Shown here: positions 57,346-64,000 of the stretch, in pieces
Layout of the letters: each line of letters begins with the position of its first letter
Position numbering within the stretch: position 1 is the first letter of the stretch
The notes under the pieces: generated by a model
Seen by the model: the letters and a program-made list of their open reading frames with translations, nothing else
Database searches by the model: none
What the model was told of the DNA's origin: nothing
Made by a program: the position numbers and the translations under genes
Assembly (NCBI GenBank): GCA_036376245.1
Contig: DASVAS010000092.1
Location: 1 to 64,000 of the forward strand
From: DATARR01 sp036376245
GTDB taxonomy: Bacteria; Acidobacteriota; Thermoanaerobaculia; Multivoradales; UBA5704
DNA: 64,000 bases
Direction of reading: 5' to 3'

Positions 57346-60300
57346 ATGCCAGAAGGCCAGATGCTTCGTCAGCTTGAAGCGATCAGTGCCGAGATCGCGG
57401 AAGGACGGTCTCGGGAGAACGTCCTGCAGAGGATCGTTGGCGCGATCCACGGGCTCGGCTTTGGTCGCGTCCGCCTGGATCTGCTGACGGCGGATGGCAA
57501 GACCCTGGTCCCTGAAGCCTTGCGAGGCTTCGAGTCTGAAGGTTCGGGCGAGCCGGCGCCGGCCCACTCCGATCCTGACTTTCAGGCCCTCCGGGCCCAT
57601 CCGGTTCCGCAGGTTTTTCCCGCTCCGGTGCCACGCGGCTGCGTCCCCGTTCTGCTCCAGGGGCAGGTCATCGGCAAGGTGACGGTCGAGGCTTCCGCGG
57701 CCGGGTCCTCTCTCGATCCCGAGCGTCTGGGCCGCGTGATGCCCTTCGCGCATCTGGCGTCGCTGGCCCGGGTGGTCTTCTGGGCCGGTTCTCTGGAAAC
57801 GCTGCAGGAGACCACGCGGGCCATCATCGCGGTGCGCAACCGCGACGCCCTGCTGCGGACCATCGTCGAGCAGTCGGTCAAGCTGCTGGGCGCCAGGAGC
57901 GGGGGGCTTTATGAGTACCGGCCCGAGTGGGACGAGCTGACCGTCATCGCCGACTTCAACCGTCCGCACCATCTGAACAAGACGCTCAAGCGCGGCGAGG
58001 GCCTGGCCGGAAAGCTCCTCGGCAGTGGCGAGACCTCGCGATGGACCCGGGACTACAGGACCTGCCCCGATCGGGCGGAGACGTACGCCGAGAGCACGTT
58101 CGGGGCGGTCCTGGTGGTGCTGCTCATTTCTGAAGGCGAAGAGATCGGCGCCCTGTACGTGGACGACATGGCCGGGCGCGGGTTCTCGGAGATGGACATC
58201 CGCCTGCTGCGGCTCTTCGCCGATCAGGCGGCGATCTGTCTGACCCATTCCGGGCTGGTTGAAAAAGATCAGCGCAAGCTCCGCCGGCTGGGCCTGCTGG
58301 CGCAGGTCACGCAGGAGATGGTCGGGGATCTCGACGCCATGTCCTGGCGCAAGCGTCTGGAGACGATCGCCCGGTCCGCCGCGGACGTGCTGGAGGCGGA
58401 GACCTCGGGTGTTTTTCGAGTGCGCGGCAACGATCTCGTGCTGGAGGCCAGCGTCGGGCATCAGGGGGAGTTCGAGCCCGGGACGGTCCAACTGAGAATC
58501 CACAACGAGCCGGGAGGCGGTCTCACGGGCTGGATCGCCCATTCCGGCAAGCTGTTCAACGACTATGGCGCCAGGCTCAAGAATCACTACGCGGTGAGAG
58601 AGTCCTCCGAGCCTCACGCGCCGTCGGGTTTCTGTTACTCGCTGCTGGCGATTCCCCTCAAGAGACGTCAGGAGGGAAAGGAGGAGGAGCTGATCGGTCT
58701 CCTGCGGGCCGACAACAAGAAGGGAGCGGACGGTCGTCCCTACTCCGATCTCAGGTTTACGCAGGAGGACGAGGAGATCCTGACCATCTTCGCTGACGCC
58801 GCGGCGATCGCGATCGAGAGCGCCGAGCTGGTGGACCGGCTCAAGGAACAGAGGGATTCTCAAGAGCGGCTGATCTCCAGCTCGCCGGACGGCATCATCG
58901 CGGTGGATCGCCAGGGCCGGGTGACGGACTTCAACAGACTGGCGCAGGAAATCCTTGGCTATTCCCTGGAAGAGGTCAAGAACATGTGGGTGGGGCAGCT
59001 CTACCACACGCCGGAAGTGCCTTTCTGGATCGGCCAGCGGCTCCGCGAATCGGAGGACCATTACCTGCGCGGCTATGAGACGCTGCTGAGGAGCAAGTCC
59101 GGAGAAGAGATCCCCATCCTGCACTCCTCCACCTGGCTCTTCAATTCGCAGGGAGAGCGGGTCGGCAGCGTCGGCTACTTCGAGGACCTCCGCAAGCAGA
59201 AGGCGATGGAGAGGCGCGAGAGCCTCCTGGTGGAAGCGATGAAGGTCCTGGCCGACGCCGAGGATCTCGATCACGGGCTCCAGAGCCTGGTGCAGCTCAT
59301 CGTGGCCAAGCTGGGCCGCTCCTTCTGCGGCATCCTGCTGATGAACGAAGAGGAGAATGCGCTCAAGCTGCGCGCGGAAAGCCTGGCGGGAAACCCGGAG
59401 TGGCGGTCGAAGGACCAGCGGATCGAATTGAAACAATGGCGCGGTCTGGGCGCCCGGCTCAAGCGCGGGGACGCGTACGAGGTGGCCAGGAGCGATCCCC
59501 GCTTTCCGAAGGTCCTGGACGATCTGGCCAGGGTCCTGGGCTTCGATCAGAAGATCTACTCCCTGCTGGTCGTGCCCCTCAAGCTGGGAGACCAGGTGAT
59601 CGGGCAACTGGATCTGGGGGAGCTCAAGGAGACCGGCGCGGCGGCTTTCAGCAAGGAGGAGATCGAGCTGGTCTCCGCCATCGCCTCCCAGGTCACGTCC
59701 CTCATCCACCGCTTCCAGCTTCTGGCCCGCCGGGAGAAGCTCCTGACGGCCCTGGTGGAGGCCTCCAAGCACATCCGCGCGGAGACGGAGCTGCCGGCGC
59801 TGGCGCAGTCCATCGTGCGGCTGGCGGCCGGGCTCGTCGACTGCCGGGTGGGCGGGCTTTATCTCCACCGCCGCCACCTCGGCCAGCTCGACCGGGCGGC
59901 GGCGTTCGGAGTCCCCGAGGACCTGATGGCTGAATACCTGACCGACAAGGACGGGCTGCTCGGCCAGGTCGCCCAGGACGGCGAGGCGCGCGTCCATCCC
60001 AACCCGCTGACGGACGACCTCTTTCTCGGGATGGAGCTGGAGTCCGTGGCCATCGTGCCCTGTGTGAGCGGCACCGGCGACGTCGAAGCCGTGCTGTTCG
60101 TGGGCGATTCGACCTGGCGCCGTATCGATCTCGACATTCTGGAGTCTTTCGCCACCCAGGCCACCATCGCGCTGCGGACGGCGGGGCTCATCGATCAGGA
60201 GGCCCTCTATCTCAGCCAGATCGCGGTGCTGCAGCGGATCGGGCGCTATGTCCAGGAGACGGAGCGGTTGGACCTGATTCTCCACGCGGTGCTGACCGGC

Positions 60301-63300
60301 GTCACCGCCGGCTACGGCCTGGGTTTCAACCGCGCCATGCTGCTGCTGGTGGACAAGAGCGAGGAACGGCTGGTCGGAGAGTTGGGCATCGGGGAAGTGG
60401 AGAGGAGCAAGGCCACGGAGTCCTGGCGGCGGGACGCCGAGCACGGCCTCGACAACTTCGCGAATTACCTCGACCATCTCAACACGGTCGGCGTCAGCGC
60501 CTCGACGGTAGGACGGAAGTTGCAGGGTTTTTCCCTGCCCATCGACGACGGCGGCGTCTTCTCCGAGATCCTGGAGTCCAAGGCCTTCAGGAAGGTGGAT
60601 GTCGACGACCTGCCCCGCGTCCCCCGGCCGTTCCGGGACCGGTTTCAGGTGACGACGCCGCTGGCCGTCGCTCCCCTGGTGGGAAAAGGCGACGCCATCG
60701 GCCTCCTGGTCGCGGACAACAAGTTCACGCAGATGCCGATCGGCAGCAAGCTGGCGGACGCCCTGATGGCCTTCGCGGCCACCGCCGCGGTGGCGATCGA
60801 GAACCGGCGGGTCTTCGAGCAGACGCGGAGCAACGCCGAAAGGCTCTCGGCCTTCTATCAGATGAGCGGCAAGCTGGTGCCGGTGCAGGATCCGAAGGAG
60901 ATCCTCAGCCGCATCTCCGACTACACGGTCGAAGTGGCTGGAGCCTCCTGGGTGAGCGTCCTCCTGATCGACGGGGCGGGCCGGGTCATGAATCCGGTGC
61001 GCTCGGGCCCCCAGGTCTCGGAAAGCCCCAAGGGGCCTGTGCGGGTGCGCCCGGACGGCATTTCCATGAAGGTGATGGCCGAGGGCCACGCTCTCTTCTT
61101 CGAGAACGTCGAACGGGAGCGGAACGCGGACATCCCGCCGAATCCGACCCTGTTGGAGCGGGGCGCCAAGGCGGCGATCTGCCTGCCCCTGGCCCTGCCG
61201 GGAAAACGCATCGGCGTCATGTGGATCCACTACTCGGAACCGCGGCTGTTCCCGGAGTCGGACGTCGCGGCCCTGCAGCTCTACGTCAACCAGGCGGCGA
61301 CCGCCTACGACAGCGCGCGGCGGCTGGAAAAACTGGAAAAGCTGCGGACCGTGTTCGAGGACCTGGCGGAGGCTGAAGACGCGAGCAGCGTCCTGCGGAA
61401 GCTTCTCACGGGGGCGCAGCAGGTCCTGAAGGCGGACCATGTGGTCTTCTGGGCGTTCGAGAAGACCACCAACTCCTTCCTGCCCGAGGACTCGGGCTAC
61501 TTCGGTCCTCACGAAGAGGCGTGGAAGAGATTCCAGGCGAAGGGCCCTCGCCCCGCCGGCACGGCCGCTCAGGTCATGACCAAGGAATGGCTTTGCGTGG
61601 AAGACGTCGAAATTCCCGAGCGGAGCCAGGCCATCGGAACGAACACCCGGGAGTTCCTGCAGGAAGTCGCGGGCCGCGGGTTCCAGGGTGTGGCCCTGAA
61701 GGTCGGCAGGGAGAAGCTCGGCGCCCTTTACGCCATCTACGCCGAACCCTGCCTGCTCGACGAAGAGGAGCGCGACACGGCGCGCGCCTTCGCCTATCAC
61801 GCGGCCCTGGCGCTGAAAAAGGCCAAGCTCTTCCAGCAGGTCCAGCGCGTCCGCGAGGCCGCGGACATGGTCGCCAGGGTCACCCTGAAGGAGGATCACA
61901 CCCATGCCCTGATGGCGATCGCCAGCGAGATCCGGGACGCCCTGGACTGCAGCCTGGTGGTCCTGTTCAGATTCGATCAGGACGCGAGAGACCTGATCCG
62001 CCCGACCACGATCGCCGGCGAGATCCGGTCCTACGAGGAGGGATCCGACCGGCCGCTCGTCTTCGCCATGCTGGAGCATGACGCGCCCCACATCGTCGCC
62101 GACGTCGAGAAGGACCCGCTGTTCCAGGCGAGTCCCTTCACCAGGGTCCAGGGGATCAAGGCCTGCGTCGCCATCCCCTTGAAAGCGGCGAGAAGAAAAG
62201 TGGGCGTGCTGTTCGTCAGCTACCGCCACCGCCACCGCTTCACCGCGGAAGAGCTGGCCACCATGGAGCTCTTCGCCAATCAGGCCGCGGTGGCGATCCA
62301 CAACGAACAGCTCTTCGGAGGGCTATCCGCCAAGCTCGCGCAGCAGGAGCTCCTGGCCGGGCTCTCCAAGGAGCTGCTGGGCGTCAGCTCGGTCCAGGCG
62401 ACGATGGACGGGGCCGTGGCGTACACCGCCAGGTTTTTCAACGTCGAGTACTGCAACCTGGTCCTGCCCGACCGGGAAAGGCGGCTGAGGTCCCGCGCCG
62501 TCGTCGGCTGGGAGGGGATGGGCGATCATGTGTTCGCTCCGGGAACGGGATCCCAGACGGGGTTCACGATCCAGGAGGAAAAGACGGTCGTCGTGCACGA
62601 CTACAGCAAGGAGAAGAGGTTCGCGATCCTGCCGATCGTCGGCGAAAAAGGGGTGCAATCGGGCATGAGCGCGCCGATGTTCCGGGAAGGGAAGGTCATC
62701 GGGGCGATTCTCGTCCACACCACGCGGCCGCGCCGGTTCACGGAAGAAGACGAATTGCTGATGGGGCTGATCGCGGACCAGACCGCCCTGGCCCTGGAGC
62801 GGGCGGAACAGTACGAGAAGAGCCAGCGGCAGAGCGACTACCTGAAGGCCCTGAACGAGGCGAACAAGACCATCACCGCCAGCCTCGGCATGGACCGGCG
62901 TCAGCTCCTGGAGAAGATCGTCCAGCCGACGATGAAGAAGATGGTCGGGATCCAGGGACCGAGCGCCATTCTGGGGACCATCCTGCTGTACGACCAGGCT
63001 CGGGACGAGTTGATCCTGGACAGCGTTTATCCGGAGGAGCGGCGCGGAAGCCTGGTCCATGCCATCGGCGACCGCTGGAACCTGACGGCCGATCCCGGCG
63101 TCACCGGTCGGGCGGTGAAGACGGGCGAGCCGCAACTGGTTCCCGACGTCACGCTGGATCCGGACTATCGGGAAGGCTCCCCGGACACCCGGTCGGAGCT
63201 GGCGGTCCCCCTGTGGGACCGCGACTACAAGCGGGTGGTCGGCGTCCTGAACGCCGAGAGCGATCAACCCAACGCCTTCGACGAAGAGGACGTGGAGGCG

Positions 63301-64000
63301 TTGAAGACCCTGGCCGAGCTGGCGGTGATCGCGATCCAGAACGCGCGGCGGGTGGAAGAGATGAGGACCCAGACGGACCTGGCGCTCATCGGTCTGGGGA
63401 ACGCCTGGAGCCAGCACGAGCTGAACAACCGTCTCTCCACCATCAGCACGAGTCTCAAGACGCTGGCCAGGCGGTGCAGGCTCAAGATCGCGACCTCGGA
63501 GTTCATTGACGATACCCTGCAAACCGCCATCTCCGATCTGGGCAATCTCGGCGTCAGCCGGCCGCAGGCCGAGGCGGACGAGCAGGTGTCCCGCATCCTG
63601 GTGAACGACGACCTGATCGTGGCCTATCAAGACTCTTTCATCGATCGGCATCCCAACTGGGCGAGCCACCTGAAAGTGGAGCTTGGCCTGTTCTCGTCCG
63701 CCCGTATCCGTGGCAATGTCGAATGGCTGTTCAAGGTCCTCGACATCCTGGTCCACAACGCCATCCGGGCCTCCGCCAAGACCGTCGTCATCGGCAGCCG
63801 GCTGGGAGAAGACTCGATGGTCGAGGTCTATGTGGAGGACGACGGGCCGGGAATCCCGCCCGAAATTCAACAGGCGTTTCTGGTCAAGACGATCCGCGGC
63901 ACCAAGGGCCTGGGGACGGGAGCGCTGATCGCGAAGACGATCGTGCAGAAGTATGGTGGCAAGCTGGACTGGAGAGACCTCGCGGACGGGGAGAGGACGG
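57346..64000 (+). CDS. Giant multi-GAF/PAS sensor histidine kinase (3' end outside window)
   Basis: At least 2218 aa and still open at the window end. ATG 57346 lies 9 nt after AAGGAGG; ATG 57340 is an alternative. No signal or membrane segment is evident, so it is probably cytoplasmic. I count about eleven GAF-type modules, with one PAS near residues 505-625 (SSPDGIIAVDRQGRVTDFNR). The modules typically end in blocks such as FADQAAICL, FATQATIAL or FANQAAVAI. Near residue 2024 HELNNRLSTIS is the phospho-acceptor His helix. The HATPase has HNAIRAS (N box), VEDDGPGIPPE (G1) and GTKGLGTGALIAKTI (G2). The C-terminal end is probably only tens of residues beyond the window. Confidence 0.9.
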   Translation, partial: MPEGQMLRQLEAISAEIAEGRSRENVLQRIVGAIHGLGFGRVRLDLLTADGKTLVPEALRGFESEGSGEPAPAHSDPDFQALRAHPVPQVFPAPVPRGCVPVLLQGQVIGKVTVEASAAGSSLDPERLGRVMPFAHLASLARVVFWAGSLETLQETTRAIIAVRNRDALLRTIVEQSVKLLGARSGGLYEYRPEWDELTVIADFNRPHHLNKTLKRGEGLAGKLLGSGETSRWTRDYRTCPDRAETYAESTFGAVLVVLLISEGEEIGALYVDDMAGRGFSEMDIRLLRLFADQAAICLTHSGLVEKDQRKLRRLGLLAQVTQEMVGDLDAMSWRKRLETIARSAADVLEAETSGVFRVRGNDLVLEASVGHQGEFEPGTVQLRIHNEPGGGLTGWIAHSGKLFNDYGARLKNHYAVRESSEPHAPSGFCYSLLAIPLKRRQEGKEEELIGLLRADNKKGADGRPYSDLRFTQEDEEILTIFADAAAIAIESAELVDRLKEQRDSQERLISSSPDGIIAVDRQGRVTDFNRLAQEILGYSLEEVKNMWVGQLYHTPEVPFWIGQRLRESEDHYLRGYETLLRSKSGEEIPILHSSTWLFNSQGERVGSVGYFEDLRKQKAMERRESLLVEAMKVLADAEDLDHGLQSLVQLIVAKLGRSFCGILLMNEEENALKLRAESLAGNPEWRSKDQRIELKQWRGLGARLKRGDAYEVARSDPRFPKVLDDLARVLGFDQKIYSLLVVPLKLGDQVIGQLDLGELKETGAAAFSKEEIELVSAIASQVTSLIHRFQLLARREKLLTALVEASKHIRAETELPALAQSIVRLAAGLVDCRVGGLYLHRRHLGQLDRAAAFGVPEDLMAEYLTDKDGLLGQVAQDGEARVHPNPLTDDLFLGMELESVAIVPCVSGTGDVEAVLFVGDSTWRRIDLDILESFATQATIALRTAGLIDQEALYLSQIAVLQRIGRYVQETERLDLILHAVLTGVTAGYGLGFNRAMLLLVDKSEERLVGELGIGEVERSKATESWRRDAEHGLDNFANYLDHLNTVGVSASTVGRKLQGFSLPIDDGGVFSEILESKAFRKVDVDDLPRVPRPFRDRFQVTTPLAVAPLVGKGDAIGLLVADNKFTQMPIGSKLADALMAFAATAAVAIENRRVFEQTRSNAERLSAFYQMSGKLVPVQDPKEILSRISDYTVEVAGASWVSVLLIDGAGRVMNPVRSGPQVSESPKGPVRVRPDGISMKVMAEGHALFFENVERERNADIPPNPTLLERGAKAAICLPLALPGKRIGVMWIHYSEPRLFPESDVAALQLYVNQAATAYDSARRLEKLEKLRTVFEDLAEAEDASSVLRKLLTGAQQVLKADHVVFWAFEKTTNSFLPEDSGYFGPHEEAWKRFQAKGPRPAGTAAQVMTKEWLCVEDVEIPERSQAIGTNTREFLQEVAGRGFQGVALKVGREKLGALYAIYAEPCLLDEEERDTARAFAYHAALALKKAKLFQQVQRVREAADMVARVTLKEDHTHALMAIASEIRDALDCSLVVLFRFDQDARDLIRPTTIAGEIRSYEEGSDRPLVFAMLEHDAPHIVADVEKDPLFQASPFTRVQGIKACVAIPLKAARRKVGVLFVSYRHRHRFTAEELATMELFANQAAVAIHNEQLFGGLSAKLAQQELLAGLSKELLGVSSVQATMDGAVAYTARFFNVEYCNLVLPDRERRLRSRAVVGWEGMGDHVFAPGTGSQTGFTIQEEKTVVVHDYSKEKRFAILPIVGEKGVQSGMSAPMFREGKVIGAILVHTTRPRRFTEEDELLMGLIADQTALALERAEQYEKSQRQSDYLKALNEANKTITASLGMDRRQLLEKIVQPTMKKMVGIQGPSAILGTILLYDQARDELILDSVYPEERRGSLVHAIGDRWNLTADPGVTGRAVKTGEPQLVPDVTLDPDYREGSPDTRSELAVPLWDRDYKRVVGVLNAESDQPNAFDEEDVEALKTLAELAVIAIQNARRVEEMRTQTDLALIGLGNAWSQHELNNRLSTISTSLKTLARRCRLKIATSEFIDDTLQTAISDLGNLGVSRPQAEADEQVSRILVNDDLIVAYQDSFIDRHPNWASHLKVELGLFSSARIRGNVEWLFKVLDILVHNAIRASAKTVVIGSRLGEDSMVEVYVEDDGPGIPPEIQQAFLVKTIRGTKGLGTGALIAKTIVQKYGGKLDWRDLADGERT

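Noticed and set aside
56524..62301. 1925-codon open frame on the minus strand
   Set aside because: It is the antisense shadow of the multi-GAF kinase, whose plus-strand frame has all domain motifs and a ribosome binding site. The antisense product is His/Gln/Arg-rich without domains.
1..64000. tRNA, rRNA or riboswitch genes
   Set aside because: I looked for T-loop-like GGTTCGAATCC sequences and for common riboswitch cores by eye and found none convincing; a covariance-model search would be needed to exclude divergent ones.

Overview
The window is about 64 kb of very GC-rich, gene-dense bacterial chromosome. I see no tRNA, rRNA, CRISPR array or complete transposase gene. Family content suggests an Acidobacteriota bacterium of the Thermoanaerobaculia/Holophagae type: TPR proteins with an HxxxCxxC N-terminal domain, a secreted haloperoxidase with a conserved C-terminal domain, 7TM-GAF-Ser/Thr kinases and multi-GAF histidine kinases. 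This placement is an inference; there is no 16S gene here.

Layout. 0-2 kb: a DUF2231 remnant, a small membrane protein, a UPF0175/DUF3368 toxin-antitoxin pair and an acidic small protein. 2-6 kb: a promoter and two-hairpin leader ahead of a NYN RNase-like gene, a rhomboid protease, a sulfite-oxidase-like Moco enzyme, and a JAMM peptidase coupled to an E1-rhodanese protein. 6-10.7 kb: secreted vanadium haloperoxidase, an S10 peptidase, a 17-unit 21-bp repeat array and a MoaD-MoaE fusion. 10.7-16.7 kb: an acyl-CoA carboxylase beta subunit and an AtuA/enoyl-CoA hydratase operon with four successive 4-nt gene overlaps (acyclic terpene/leucine-type degradation). 16.7-26 kb: housekeeping and stress genes (YgfZ, IscA, thymidine kinase, ECF sigma/anti-sigma, YugP, phosphomannomutase). 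26-38 kb: ileS, def, rlmH, a DksA-like gene, holA, mutM, udk, a PTPS-III-like pterin enzyme, a lipoprotein and an O-methyltransferase.

38-44.3 kb holds two tandem copies of a two-gene cassette: a ~105-aa protein followed by a 7TM-GAF-zinc-ribbon-Ser/Thr kinase. 44.4-50.5 kb has a thioredoxin-like protein, a degenerate DsbD-like protein, mtaB and a secreted PKD protein. 50.5-55.7 kb is the most unusual part. It contains a polyalanine protein, a ~0.95-kb array of about 44 phased 21-bp units, two coupled unknown genes divergent from an XRE regulator, and a TPR protein downstream of a secreted peptide that carries the same nonapeptide twice. 56-64 kb has a DCoH-like protein, a coiled-coil protein and a giant multi-GAF histidine kinase cut by the window edge.

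Between genes, several repeat families recur. Long hairpins built of 9-nt GGAC units sit at gene ends. A ~183-bp element with 19-bp inverted ends occurs at 33.6 kb and 47.2 kb. There is one perfect 44-bp inverted repeat, and two arrays share a strict 21-bp period. The best candidates for undescribed systems are the duplicated small-protein/kinase cassette, the peptide/TPR pair and the 21-bp arrays.
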